A stretch of DNA of 64,000 nucleotides from Thermococcus gammatolerans EJ3 (GCF_000022365.1 NC_012804.1:744001-808000), one strand, 5' to 3'. Shown: positions 52,801 to 61,941, counted from the first letter of the stretch. The notes: generated from the sequence alone by a model not told the origin. Numbers and translations are program-made.

Positions 52801-54462
52801 ATGAAGGCTCCAAAAACGATAAAAGAACCCTTCCCAAACGCTATGAATCCCTCGGTGGATGTGGAGGAGGCTGAATCCGAAGAAGGTGGAAGTCAGGTGA
52901 CCACCGCGCTGAGGGCCTTCAAGCTCATCCTTGGAAATCCCCTGGCTAGGGCACTCATAAGGCCGAGCCTCAAAAAGTACAAAATCAACGGGCGCGAGCT
53001 TCCAGCTTTATACTGGGCGCTCAGCATCTACGCGGGCGAGAGCATAAACGCGCCGATGATGGTTCGCTTCCAGGCGGACACGATAAAGCTCCTGCTCAAG
53101 CTCGGCATAAAGCTCGCCCACGGCGACGAGGAGGCCGCCAAGGAAGCCCTTCTGCGTGACCCGCACATAAGGCGTGGAATCTGGGTCGTCCTTGAGGGCA
53201 TAGCGAAGTACGGAGTAACCGTTCCCCAGCGCCTTGCCGGGCCCTTCCTGATAGTGTGGAACTTCACCAACATGTGCAACTTCAGGTGCAAGCACTGCTA
53301 CCAGAGAGCAGACAGGCCACTTCCAAGTGAGCTCAGCCTTGAAGAGAAACTGAATCTAGTTGACCAGCTCGACAAAGCCGGTGTCGCGGCGGTTGCGATA
53401 AGCGGCGGTGAGCCGACGATACACCCGCACTTCCTCAGAATCGTCAGGGAGCTGTCGAGCAGGGGGATACACACCTCGGTCGCCACGAACGGCTGGACTT
53501 TCGCCAGGAAGGAGGAGCTTGAGAAGGCAGTTAAGGCGGGAATAAAGTATGTTGAGGTCAGCGTTGATTCCGCAAAGCCCGAGAAGCATGACGAGTTCCG
53601 CGGGATTCCAGGGGCGTGGGAGCACGCGGTAAAAGCCTTAGAAAACGCGGTCGAACTGGGGCTCAGCCACGGGATGGCCACGATAATGGACAAGGAAACC
53701 TATCAGGAGATAGACGACATACTCGACCTGGCGGAGAGCATAGGCGTCAAGCGTGTCATATTCTTCAACCTCGTGCCGACGGGAAGGGCAGAGGACATGA
53801 TTAAGGTGGACCTCTCGCCGGAGGAGCGCGAGGAGTTCATGAAGGAAGTCTACCGCCAGATGAAGAAGAGGAAGCTTGAGATACTCACAACGGCGCCGCA
53901 GTACGCGCGCGTTACCCTGCTCATGAGTCAGGGAAAGAGCGTCACGCCGGCGCACTTCTACATAGGCGAGAACAACGCCGTGAAAACTCTCGCAGAGTTC
54001 ATAGGGGGGTGTGGAGCCGGAAGAATTTACGCGGGGATAGAGCCCGACGGAAGCGTTGTGCCGTGTGTCTTTCTCCCACTGCCAGTCGGGAACGTCAGGC
54101 ACAGGCCGTTCAAAGAGATATGGGAGAACAGCAGGATATTCAACATCCTCCGCGACAGGGACAGCTGGGAGGGCCAGTGCGGAAAGTGCCCCTACAAGTA
54201 CATCTGCGGCGGCTGTCGCGCGAGGGCCTACCACTACACGCTCGACTTGAAGGGCGATGACCCAGGATGCATCATAAACAAGCGTCTCTGGGAGGAAATA
54301 GTCAAACACGGCAAGCCGAAGGGGCTCACAGAGGTCAACTGGGTCGATGAGACGGTAGTTCTCCGCGGGCCGAGCCTCTACGTGCCGAGCTACTACAGGG
54401 CGGTTGAGCACATCGCCGAAAAATTGATTGAAATCGGAGAAAAGCAGGAAGTTCACGCCTGA
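52801..54462 (+). CDS. Radical SAM/SPASM domain enzyme, 553 aa
   Basis: A 553-residue radical SAM protein. An N-terminal extension of about 145 residues is helical. The SAM cluster motif is MCNFRCKHCYQ with Cys159, 163 and 166, followed by GEPTIHP, a TNGW segment, and SVDSAKPEKHDEFRGI. The C-terminal SPASM region has cysteines CGAGRIYAGIEPDG, VPCVFLPLPVG, and CGKCPYKYICGGCRARAYHY with a final GCI, suited to one or two extra 4Fe-4S clusters. Such enzymes modify peptides or build cofactors (haem d1/AhbD-like and tungstopterin-related enzymes are relatives). No short substrate peptide gene is evident nearby. GGGGTGAG precedes the ATG at 52801. Confidence 0.9.
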   Translation: MKAPKTIKEPFPNAMNPSVDVEEAESEEGGSQVTTALRAFKLILGNPLARALIRPSLKKYKINGRELPALYWALSIYAGESINAPMMVRFQADTIKLLLKLGIKLAHGDEEAAKEALLRDPHIRRGIWVVLEGIAKYGVTVPQRLAGPFLIVWNFTNMCNFRCKHCYQRADRPLPSELSLEEKLNLVDQLDKAGVAAVAISGGEPTIHPHFLRIVRELSSRGIHTSVATNGWTFARKEELEKAVKAGIKYVEVSVDSAKPEKHDEFRGIPGAWEHAVKALENAVELGLSHGMATIMDKETYQEIDDILDLAESIGVKRVIFFNLVPTGRAEDMIKVDLSPEEREEFMKEVYRQMKKRKLEILTTAPQYARVTLLMSQGKSVTPAHFYIGENNAVKTLAEFIGGCGAGRIYAGIEPDGSVVPCVFLPLPVGNVRHRPFKEIWENSRIFNILRDRDSWEGQCGKCPYKYICGGCRARAYHYTLDLKGDDPGCIINKRLWEEIVKHGKPKGLTEVNWVDETVVLRGPSLYVPSYYRAVEHIAEKLIEIGEKQEVHA

Positions 54463-55622
54463 TTTCTTTTCCTGAAGTACTTTCTTCCCTTTACCTCGAC
54501 CATCCTGTAGACCTCACCCTCACCCAACTCAAAAGGTGGCCGGTTGAGCTCGTACGTTTCGTAGCTCTCCATGTCCATCATCTGAACCTCGTCACGCCCT
54601 ATGCTCGTCACCATCGCCTCGCTTTCCTCGTGCTCAACAGTGTCCACCTGCTCCCTTTTCGCGGTTTTCCAGTCGAGGTGCTCGCTCTCCCAGTTCTCGA
54701 GGTTCTTGAGCGTCAGGCCCTTGCCGTCAACGCGCTCAACCTCGTAGACGTTGCCCCTTCTATCGGCCACGATGTCGCCCTTCCTGAACTTTGGCAACCT
54801 AACGCTCACGCTCGTCCTGTAAACTTCCCTGCTCGTCTGCCTGTCGAGACCAACGAGCTCGTAAGCCTCGCTTATCGTCCCGCCAAAGCGCTCGCGGATT
54901 GCCTGCGCTATCTTTCTCGCGGAGCTCGTGGAGCCCATGTAGAAGTCGAGGCCTTCCTCCTTCTCTATTGTGTCCTGTATGAAGCCCATCCTGTCCTTTC
55001 GCATTATTTCGTCAACCTTCTCCTCGACGAGCTTCCCGATGGCCTTCCGCTCCTCTTCACTCAGGGGCCTCCCCTCGGCGCGAACCTGAAGGATGGCCTC
55101 GAAGTAGCCGCCGAGGAACTTCTGACAGCGGGGACAGACGGTCTGGCGGACGTAGACGGTGACCTTTTTCCTCTCGTCGTGGAGCTCCCTCTGTAGCTCG
55201 TGGGTCTTGGCCTTAACGCGAACCTCATAGACGATTATCGCAGGAAAGTGCTCAATGTGAAAATCCAGGGGCTCGAAGGAAACCACTGCCCTGCCGACGG
55301 ACAAATCCTCTATCTCCTCCATATCCTCAGGTGAGACGACCTCGTATTCCCTGATTTTCTCGCTGAAGGAATCCTCAAGCTCCTCAAGGAGGGCATTTTC
55401 GGCGACCTCAAAGATGAGCTCCTCAAGCTCGTAGCTCCTCGGGTCAACCCAAACCCCTCTCTTCTTGTAGCTCCCGCAGTTCTGGCAGAGCTCCGTGTTT
55501 ATCTCGTCGCCTATGAGCAGGACTGGATTCTCCTTGCGGTAGCAGACCTGACAGAGCCCCTCGATGAGCGGACCTCCTTCCTCCTCGCTTATTCCACACC
55601 GATAACAAAATCTCTCGCCCAT
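54453..55622 (-). CDS. NMD3-like ribosome-associated protein
   Basis: A 389-residue NMD3 family protein. Zinc motifs at the N-terminus are FCYRCGIS and LCQVCYRK, then LCQNCGSYKKRG; a fourth group is TVCPRCQKFLGG near 165. The C-terminal part contains an SH3/OB-like domain (FRKGDIVADRRGNVYEVERV). Eukaryotic NMD3 is the export adaptor of the 60S subunit; the archaeal role is probably in large-subunit assembly or recycling. GGTGAG precedes the ATG at 55622. Its 3' end overlaps the radical SAM gene by ten bases. Confidence 0.9.
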   Translation of the reverse strand: MGERFCYRCGISEEEGGPLIEGLCQVCYRKENPVLLIGDEINTELCQNCGSYKKRGVWVDPRSYELEELIFEVAENALLEELEDSFSEKIREYEVVSPEDMEEIEDLSVGRAVVSFEPLDFHIEHFPAIIVYEVRVKAKTHELQRELHDERKKVTVYVRQTVCPRCQKFLGGYFEAILQVRAEGRPLSEEERKAIGKLVEEKVDEIMRKDRMGFIQDTIEKEEGLDFYMGSTSSARKIAQAIRERFGGTISEAYELVGLDRQTSREVYRTSVSVRLPKFRKGDIVADRRGNVYEVERVDGKGLTLKNLENWESEHLDWKTAKREQVDTVEHEESEAMVTSIGRDEVQMMDMESYETYELNRPPFELGEGEVYRMVEVKGRKYFRKRNQA

Positions 55623-55664
55623 TCCTCTCACCAGTTTCGAGTTGGGATGAGGGTTTAAAAAGTC

Positions 55665-55964
55665 TCAGAAGAGGAGCTTCGCCATCTGGGCGTGGGGAAC
55701 GCCTTCAATCCTGAGAACCCTTTCGGGGTTAACGTAGCCGAGTTCGATGGCCTTGGTGACACAGCGCTCCCCTGTTAAGTTCGCTATCGTGGCCTCCTTG
55801 AGGAGCTCCCCGAGCTTTGCCTCCTCAACAAGTTCGCCCTTGTAAAAGCGCTCCTTGACCTCGAGCTTTAGCTCGCCCTCCCGGAATGTCTTTCCAAGCA
55901 GTTCTTCGTCACAGGCCGCAAGGAGTACCTCCCCCTGGACACGGTAGATCCTGACGTATATCAT
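55665..55964 (-). CDS. DUF424 family protein
   Basis: A 99-residue archaeal protein of the DUF424 type: MIYVRIYRVQGEVLLAACDEELLGKTFREG, read in parts, then KERFYKGELV and GERCVTKAIELGYVNPERVLRIEGVPHAQ. The fold is known but the role is not; it is often near translation or ribosome-assembly genes, as here with NMD3. The ATG at 55964 follows GGGGGATGGG. A box A (TTTATAAG, minus strand) is at about 55996-56004. Confidence 0.85.
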   Translation of the reverse strand: MIYVRIYRVQGEVLLAACDEELLGKTFREGELKLEVKERFYKGELVEEAKLGELLKEATIANLTGERCVTKAIELGYVNPERVLRIEGVPHAQMAKLLF

Positions 55965-56032
55965 TCCCATCCCCCGCTGTGGTGTGAGGTGCATCTTATA
56001 AACCTGCTCCAACCAAAAAACTTAAAGGCAGT

Positions 56033-56055
56033 TTTTCTAACATTAAGTTAGTAAG
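56033..56055 (+). promoter_or_regulatory. Phr operator in the phr promoter
   Basis: TTTTCTAACATTAAGTTAGTAAG matches the published Phr consensus as I recall it (TTTnnTnnC-n5-GnnAnnAAA) at all but the last position. It lies right after the box A (AACTTAAAGG, 56019-56028) and covers the expected transcription start near 56049. This is the arrangement by which Phr blocks its own promoter. Confidence 0.8.
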
Positions 56056-56073
56056 TGAGTTGGGGGTGAGATT

Positions 56074-56664
56074 ATGGAATCAGAGATGGGAAAGCTCCTT
56101 GATATCCTTGGGAACGAAACCAGAAGAAGGATACTCATCCTTCTCACCAAAAGGCCCTATTTCGTCAGTGAGCTGAGCCAGGAGCTTGGAGTTGGTCAGA
56201 AGGCGGTACTGGAGCACCTGCGGATCCTCAAGAGCGCGGGTCTGATAGAGGAGAGGACCGAAAAAATACCCCGGGGACGGCCAAGAAAGTATTACACCAT
56301 AAGGCGAGGCTTCAGGCTTGAGGTAATGCTCACTCCCTACCTCTTTGGGACGGAGCTCTACGAGCCCAAGGAAGTCAGGAAGACCAGCGTTTATTCAGAA
56401 GCTCAGAGGCTAATAAAGTCCACGGAGCCAACGGAGGAGAAAGTGAGAGAGCTCGTTGAGTTCCTCGATAGCCTTGAGACGAGACTTAACGAGATGCTGG
56501 AAGTCAAAAGGGAACTTGAAGAAGTCAGGCTTATGGTCGAGACCTACATCGAGAACCTCCTTAGGAGGGTTGCTCAGGAGGATGAACGACTCTTTGAGGA
56601 AATAATGCACGAGCTGGGTCCAAAACTCCCGAGGAGAATTTCAACGAACCTTAACGACTTTTAG
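56074..56664 (+). CDS. phr: Archaeal heat-shock regulator Phr
   Basis: A 196-residue ArsR-fold repressor closely similar to Pyrococcus Phr: GNETRRRILILLTKRPYFVS near 12-31, ELGVGQKAVLEHLRILKSAG, and the wing EKIPRGRPRKYYTIRRG near 70, then a helical dimerisation region. Phr represses heat-shock genes such as hsp20 and an AAA ATPase at normal temperature, and also its own gene. The operator just upstream supports autoregulation. GGGGTGAG precedes the ATG at 56074. Confidence 0.92.
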   Translation: MESEMGKLLDILGNETRRRILILLTKRPYFVSELSQELGVGQKAVLEHLRILKSAGLIEERTEKIPRGRPRKYYTIRRGFRLEVMLTPYLFGTELYEPKEVRKTSVYSEAQRLIKSTEPTEEKVRELVEFLDSLETRLNEMLEVKRELEEVRLMVETYIENLLRRVAQEDERLFEEIMHELGPKLPRRISTNLNDF

Positions 56665-56709
56665 GAAGCGGAAAAAGCTGAAAAATGAAGAAGACACTTG
56701 ATACCCTGA

Positions 56710-56913
56710 TCAGAGAATTTTGCCCTCTTCCTTCATTCTGACGAGCCTGGTTATATATCCCGCTATCCTGTTTCTTATGGTCTTGCTCGTTACGTTTGTG
56801 AGCTCCTGAACCATCCTCTTGTTGTGCTCAAAGTCCCTTGTGAACTTGTCAGGATACCTATCAAAGAGCTCGCGAGCGGTCCTCTTGATGAAAGCCTGCT
56901 TTATGTTTCCCAT
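56710..56913 (-). CDS. rps17e: 30S ribosomal protein S17e
   Basis: A 67-residue S17e: [20 protein letters not shown] start, [20 protein letters not shown] core, and [15 protein letters not shown] end. This is full length for the archaeal form. GGTGATGAG precedes the ATG at 56913; two earlier in-frame ATGs are unlikely. A minus-strand box A (CTTTTAAAAAG) lies near 56960-56971. Confidence 0.96.
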   Translation of the reverse strand: MGNIKQAFIKRTARELFDRYPDKFTRDFEHNKRMVQELTNVTSKTIRNRIAGYITRLVRMKEEGKIL

Positions 56914-56971
56914 TCTCATCACCTCGGATTAGCTTAAGCCGTAACCCAATCCGGGGAATCTTTTTAAAAGT

Positions 56972-57173
56972 TTTCCCTGGGGGAGAAAAAGCTACCGTTT
57001 TCTCAGCTTCTCGTAAATTCATTCGCCGAGGTGGATTGAGGTTTTCTCTGGCCAGACGATGCTGAGGGAGTAGCACCTCACCAGTGCAAAGCCAAAGTTA
57101 ATCATTTCGAAATGGCTGAGCTCTTCTGTCAATTGAGAGGACAGAGTTAGACCCCGAACCTGAATCCTAAAAA
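56972..57173. other. Intergenic region between rps17e and tRNA-Ser
   Basis: About 200 bases with no convincing gene. Two possible stems are GAGGTG (57028-57033) with CACCTC (57074-57079), and TCTGTC (57125-57130) with GACAGA (57140-57145). I see no convincing C/D box pair on either strand. Confidence 0.35.
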
Positions 57174-57181
57174 TTTATAAA
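57174..57181 (+). promoter_or_regulatory. Box A promoter of tRNA-Ser
   Basis: AAATTTATAAACT is a near-consensus box A about 30 bases before the tRNA 5' end. Confidence 0.6.
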
Positions 57182-57209
57182 CTCCATTCCTTTCTCGTCA
57201 TTGGTGAGC

Positions 57210-57296
57210 GCCGGGGTAGCCTAGCCTGGGAAGGCGCGGGACTCGAGATCCCGTGGGCGTCCGCCCGCCAGGGTTCAAATCCCTGCCCCGGCGCCA
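57210..57296 (+). tRNA. tRNA-Ser (anticodon CGA)
   Basis: An 87-base type II tRNA. The acceptor stem pairs GCCGGGG (57210-57216) with CCCCGGC (57286-57292), then the discriminator G and an encoded CCA (57294-57296). The anticodon stem is CGGGA (57237-57241) with TCCCG (57249-57253) and the loop CTCGAGA holds CGA at 57244-57246. A long variable arm (GTGGGCGTCCGCCCGCC region) and TTCAAAT T-loop complete it. It reads UCG. No intron. Confidence 0.95.
57234..57249 (+). repeat. 16-bp direct repeat in the tRNA anticodon arm (copy 1)
   Basis: GCGCGGGACTCGAGAT, inside tRNA-Ser. It is repeated exactly at 57522-57537 in the same direction, 288 bp downstream. Confidence 0.85.
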
Positions 57297-57521
57297 CTCA
57301 ACTGCCGAGCCCGTTGGGGATCCCTACCCAAATTTCTACCCTTCTATCGTTTTCAACTATCAAAAAATATCCTTCGGACGTTGGGAAACAGAAAACATAA
57401 CTCAATTCGGTGTGTTTGAAAGAACCCGTAACTTAGCGCCAAAGTTGGAAAAAGAGATGCGGAATTTTACATCCTCTTAGAGGGGGCTTCTTCCTATACT
57501 TCTCTTACATCCCCAATAGAA
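57297..57521 (+). other. AT-rich segment between tRNA-Ser and its partial duplicate
   Basis: About 225 bases. A frame is open from 57220 inside the tRNA to a stop at 57478-57480; past the tRNA it encodes about 60 residues of unknown type (ITQFGVFERTRNLAPKLEKE near the end). The overlap with tRNA is reminiscent of integrase fragments of SSV-type elements that integrate into tRNA genes, but I see no tyrosine-recombinase motif. It could equally be non-coding. Confidence 0.4.
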
Positions 57522-57537
57522 GCGCGGGACTCGAGAT
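57522..57537 (+). repeat. 16-bp direct repeat of the tRNA anticodon arm (copy 2)
   Basis: An exact copy of 57234-57249 outside any gene. It looks like one side of a former attachment site. Confidence 0.8.
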
Positions 57538-57576
57538 GTTGTAGTCATTCTAAAAACAAACAAAAGAGAAGAGAAT

Positions 57577-58467
<891 letters not shown>

Positions 58468-58560
58468 TCAGCACCGCCTGATTTAGGAGGACCTAACCCT
58501 TAAACCTTTTGATCTCGAAAACCTTTTATTCCAGCCCTCCCTCTATATCCCGGTGGGCGG

Positions 58561-60030
58561 ATGTTCGAATTCAAGAGGTACGTTAATCTCGGCGAGGATC
58601 TGTTCGTCGTCAGAAATTTAATCGGAGCCATCCTGGAGGGTGTTGGAATAGCCTATCTGATTCCCGTTCTCCTTATGTGGTTCTATCCGTCCGAGGTTAG
58701 ATACGTTTACTACTTTGCCATACCAGGGTTTATGAGCATTCTCCTTGGGGCTTGGCTCTCGAGGCATCAGGAGAGAATCGAGGATGTTAACCTGAGACAG
58801 GCCATGATCTCAGCCGCCTTTATCTGGCTCTTCGCGTCCTTTGTTAGCGTTGTTCCCTTCATGGAGATTGCGGGGATGAGCTTCATAGATTCGTATTTTG
58901 AGAGCATGAGCGCCTGGACGGGAACGGGCTTAACTATGATGAGTAATCTCGAGAGCTATCCAAGGGTTCTCCTCTTCTGGCGTGCTTGGATGCAGTGGCT
59001 CGGTGGCATAGGCATAGTCCTCGTTGCCCTGACGGTCTTGATACGTCCCGGGGTCGCCGCGGCCAGGCTGTACAAGGCGGAGGCGAGGAGTGAGAGAATC
59101 CTTCCAAACCTCGCGAACACGGCTAAGGTCATATTCCAGATATACTTTGCCCTAACCCTCGTCGGTGCGTACCTCTACCACATCAACGGCATGAATCTCT
59201 TCGACGCGATAACGCACTCCATGACCGGCCTCGGTACCGGTGGAATGAGCGGTCACGACGCGAGCATTGGTTACTTTCACAGCATGAGCATAGAGGCCAT
59301 CACGATTTTCCTCATGATCCTTGGTGCCGTTAACTTCACGGTTCACTACAAGGTTTTCAAGGAAAAGCGGCTTGGACCCTTCTTCGACGACATTCAGGTT
59401 CGATACATGTTCCTCTTTTTGATACCTGCGATATCCATTATAGCCTACGGTCTTGTACGGTACGGTGATGGTATCGCGGACTCTCTCAGACAGGCAATCT
59501 TCCACGCCGTTTCGGCGATAACCTGCACGGGTTTTGGAATATCAGACCTGTCAAAGTATCCAGAGCTTTCCAAGTTCATTATCGCCCTTCTGATGGTCAT
59601 TGGTGGCGGGGCCGGGAGCACCGCCGGTGGAATCAAGCTCATCCGATTTACCCTCATGTACGAGAGCCTGAAGTGGACGGTTCAGCAGTCCATTCTTCCC
59701 AAAGGTGCCGTTATCAGGAGGAAGGTGGGGAGCTACGTCTTTACCGTTGAGGATCTTCAAGAGGTTACCAGCTTCACGATGACTTACCTTGCTTTCCTCC
59801 TCCTGGGGACACTTTACGTTATGATCCGGGTGAAGGCTTCGCTCGTGGACGCGTTCTTCGAGGTCGCCTCCGCCCAGGGAAACGTTGGTCTGAGCGTTGG
59901 CATAACCTCCCCCTTCCTCCCCCCTGACGTTAAGACGGTTCTCATATTCCTAATGTGGACTGGGAGACTGGAGATCTTCTCAATCCTTGTGTTCCTCGTT
60001 AGCGTTGCCGCCATCTTTAGGAGGAGGTGA
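58561..60030 (+). CDS. trkH: TrkH/KtrB-type potassium transporter
   Basis: A 489-residue cation channel-like transporter with four M1-P-M2 repeats. Pore loops are SAWTGTGLTMM near 118, SMTGLGTGGMSGH near 220, AITCTGFGISDL near 320 and AQGNVGLSVG near 438, the last three keeping the central selectivity glycine. GGTGGGCGG precedes the ATG. It needs a TrkA/KtrA regulatory subunit, which is not in this window. Its last 51 bases overlap the convergent gene at 59980. Confidence 0.94.
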   Translation: MFEFKRYVNLGEDLFVVRNLIGAILEGVGIAYLIPVLLMWFYPSEVRYVYYFAIPGFMSILLGAWLSRHQERIEDVNLRQAMISAAFIWLFASFVSVVPFMEIAGMSFIDSYFESMSAWTGTGLTMMSNLESYPRVLLFWRAWMQWLGGIGIVLVALTVLIRPGVAAARLYKAEARSERILPNLANTAKVIFQIYFALTLVGAYLYHINGMNLFDAITHSMTGLGTGGMSGHDASIGYFHSMSIEAITIFLMILGAVNFTVHYKVFKEKRLGPFFDDIQVRYMFLFLIPAISIIAYGLVRYGDGIADSLRQAIFHAVSAITCTGFGISDLSKYPELSKFIIALLMVIGGGAGSTAGGIKLIRFTLMYESLKWTVQQSILPKGAVIRRKVGSYVFTVEDLQEVTSFTMTYLAFLLLGTLYVMIRVKASLVDAFFEVASAQGNVGLSVGITSPFLPPDVKTVLIFLMWTGRLEIFSILVFLVSVAAIFRRR

Positions 60031-60798
60031 GGCCTTTAGAATATCAACGAGGCTCACTCCCTTCCCCGTCAGTTCGGCCTTGAGGTCGTTCAGCTTTATC
60101 AGAAGTTCAAGCCTTGCGTGCCTGTTCTCTATCTTCTCCGCGTTTTCTATTGCTTCCTCAAGGAAGGCGAGGGCTTTGAGTCTGTTTCGGGGAGCCTCAT
60201 AGAGGGCCAGACGGTACAGTGCAATCGCCTTATGGAAGGGATCCTCTATAGCGTTGAGGGCTTTTCTGGCCTTTTCATGGTCGCCAGATAGGTAAAAGAA
60301 CTCCACGAGTTGGCTGAGAAGGAAGTCCAGTCTCTTCCTGTCCTTAACTAAGGAGAAGGCGTAGGCTCCCTTCTCCAGAAGGCCGTTCCGTATGAGCTCT
60401 CTGAGTATCTCGACAAGCACGTCTTCACCTGAAGCGTATGCAAGGTTTATGGCAGTTTTCAGAGCTAGATCGCCGTTGAAGTCGTCCCCAGCCCGGTAAA
60501 AAGCCATAGCGATGTCCGCCATAAGGATTGCCCTGTACCTCCAGCTCGAGAGCCCGTTGACTATTGGTATCAGCGCTTTCAGGTATCCAACTATATAACC
60601 CGGCTCGAGTTCGAGCTTTGAGAGGCTCTTTATTATCATCTTGACTCCAACGTAAACGTTCTCGTCTTTTCGGACTTTTTCGAGCTCGGCTATTGCCTGC
60701 TCTATTTCTCCCGCGTCCAGCAGGTCCTCTATCCTTTCGAGTCTGTCCAGATCGGAGCTCTCCTCCGAGAGGCCGAGTAGCTTTTCAAGGGGTTTCAT
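59980..60798 (-). CDS. Alpha-helical repeat protein, 272 aa
   Basis: A 272-residue helical repeat protein without membrane segments. Repeats of about 33-35 residues resemble TPR-like units: GDHEKARKALNAIEDPFHKA, then ALYRLALYEAPRNRLKALAF. The style is the same as in the protein at 1-543. The ATG at 60798 lies within the end of the CYTH gene (14-base overlap). The unusually long 51-base overlap with trkH at its 3' end means both proteins share coding DNA there. Function unknown. Confidence 0.75.
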   Translation of the reverse strand: MKPLEKLLGLSEESSDLDRLERIEDLLDAGEIEQAIAELEKVRKDENVYVGVKMIIKSLSKLELEPGYIVGYLKALIPIVNGLSSWRYRAILMADIAMAFYRAGDDFNGDLALKTAINLAYASGEDVLVEILRELIRNGLLEKGAYAFSLVKDRKRLDFLLSQLVEFFYLSGDHEKARKALNAIEDPFHKAIALYRLALYEAPRNRLKALAFLEEAIENAEKIENRHARLELLIKLNDLKAELTGKGVSLVDILKASPPPKDGGNANEEHKD

Positions 60799-61333
60799 CC
60801 TCAGCTCTCCCGAGGAGTAGCTCAAGGTAGGAGCGCCTCTCAAAGCGCGTAACCCCGAGATCAAAGAGGATCTTCTTCAGCTTCTCAACGAGTTCGGGGA
60901 CCTTCCTTTTATCCTCGGTTAGGGCTTCAACCTCGACGAACTTACCGAGCCCTTCAACCTCGTCGAGGGTCAGCGTAATGCCCTTCTCGACGTAATACTT
61001 CTCCCGGATCTTTTCAACGGTCAGAACCTCCGTGAAGCCCAGGGCCTCTAAAATGCGGGCGTGTTCATCGGGATCGTTTATTTGAACCTCTATCTCCTCC
61101 CTGGTCTTCGAAACTGAGTCAATCTTGGGTCCCTTGTAGGTTAAAAACGCCTCGAAGTGGCCGTTGAAACGCCTTATTCTGATTCTCAATGCTTCGTCCG
61201 TTTTTGAGAAGTCCCTGCAGGGATGCTGGTAATAGGTGTCCTCGTGGTACTCCCTCCTTATTAGTCTAAACTCCTCACGAACTCTCTCAAACACGGAATC
61301 GTCCGCGTAGCCCTTCAGCTCAACTTCAATCAC
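60785..61333 (-). CDS. CYTH domain protein (class IV adenylate cyclase-like)
   Basis: A 182-residue CYTH protein (CyaB/thiamine triphosphatase fold), which acts on organic or inorganic triphosphates with metal. The signature ExExK is the VELKG at the N-terminus in MIEVELKGYADD. Further tunnel residues are ALRIRIRRFNG near 49, LTYKGPKID near 64, and LDEVEGLGKFVEVE near 122. The GTG start overlaps the archaemetzincin stop. Whether it makes cAMP or hydrolyses triphosphates is not decided by sequence. Confidence 0.9.
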   Translation of the reverse strand: MIEVELKGYADDSVFERVREEFRLIRREYHEDTYYQHPCRDFSKTDEALRIRIRRFNGHFEAFLTYKGPKIDSVSKTREEIEVQINDPDEHARILEALGFTEVLTVEKIREKYYVEKGITLTLDEVEGLGKFVEVEALTEDKRKVPELVEKLKKILFDLGVTRFERRSYLELLLGRAEDETP

Positions 61334-61893
61334 GACAACACCCCCAGTTTTCTGAGGTTCCCCTTGAGTTTACCCTCACACCTTGGGCAGTAGAGGGGCC
61401 CTTTGACATCTGTGTCGTGGATGGAGTTTGAGAAGTGCATAACGCACCTCGGATTGGGACAGTGCTCCAGACCGAAGACGTGACCCAGCTCGTGCATCGC
61501 CTCTTTTATGGCCCTTTCAAGGAGGAGATCATCGTCAGGAGGCAGGCCATAGAACTCGTTTCTCAACCTCCGGGTGGAGATTAGGGCACTCCTGAGGGAG
61601 CGGTTGGCGAGCCCGAAGATGAAGTTTAGGCCTTCCTCATAGAGGTCGAGATCGGTGACCCCCAGTATGGCCGTTGCCCCTATTTTTCGCCTCAGGGCGG
61701 CGAGTGTGGGAAGGAATACCCTCCCGAGGTACTGGCCCCTGGATGGATGGAGCGCAACGGAGAAGGGTTCCCCGGGAAGATTGCCTGAAAACTTGACCTT
61801 GAGGTTAAAGCGTGAGTAGTAATAGCCCACGAAATCGAGGATCCCCTCTATAAGCCATTTCTCAACCGGGCCGATAGAAACGATCGCTATCAT
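61330..61893 (-). CDS. amzA: Archaemetzincin metalloprotease
   Basis: A 187-residue archaemetzincin. The zinc site is HELGHVFGLEH, with His134, Glu135, His138 and His144, followed by the family's second zinc site: Cys145, Cys150, Cys169 and Cys172, and the met-turn Met152. The protein thus has the full HEXXHXXGXXHCX4CXMX16CXXC pattern. Substrates are unknown. GGGGTGGGAG precedes the ATG at 61893. It is the first gene of an operon with the CYTH and helical repeat genes. Confidence 0.95.
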   Translation of the reverse strand: MIAIVSIGPVEKWLIEGILDFVGYYYSRFNLKVKFSGNLPGEPFSVALHPSRGQYLGRVFLPTLAALRRKIGATAILGVTDLDLYEEGLNFIFGLANRSLRSALISTRRLRNEFYGLPPDDDLLLERAIKEAMHELGHVFGLEHCPNPRCVMHFSNSIHDTDVKGPLYCPRCEGKLKGNLRKLGVLS

Positions 61894-61941
61894 CTCCCAC
61901 CCCAATAGGGAGAAGAAAGAGAGGCCAATAAACCTTTCCCC

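Noticed and set aside
56074-56664. SurR, the sulfur-responsive redox regulator
   Set aside because: The protein has no CxxC redox switch in the N-terminal domain; its sequence fits Phr instead.
57000-57150. C/D box small RNA
   Set aside because: CTGA-like and TGA-rich stretches occur, but no properly spaced C, D', C' and D boxes were found on either strand.
57253-57480. Confident integrase gene fragment
   Set aside because: The frame begins inside the tRNA and has no visible catalytic Arg, His or Tyr context; it is reported only as a possible element trace.
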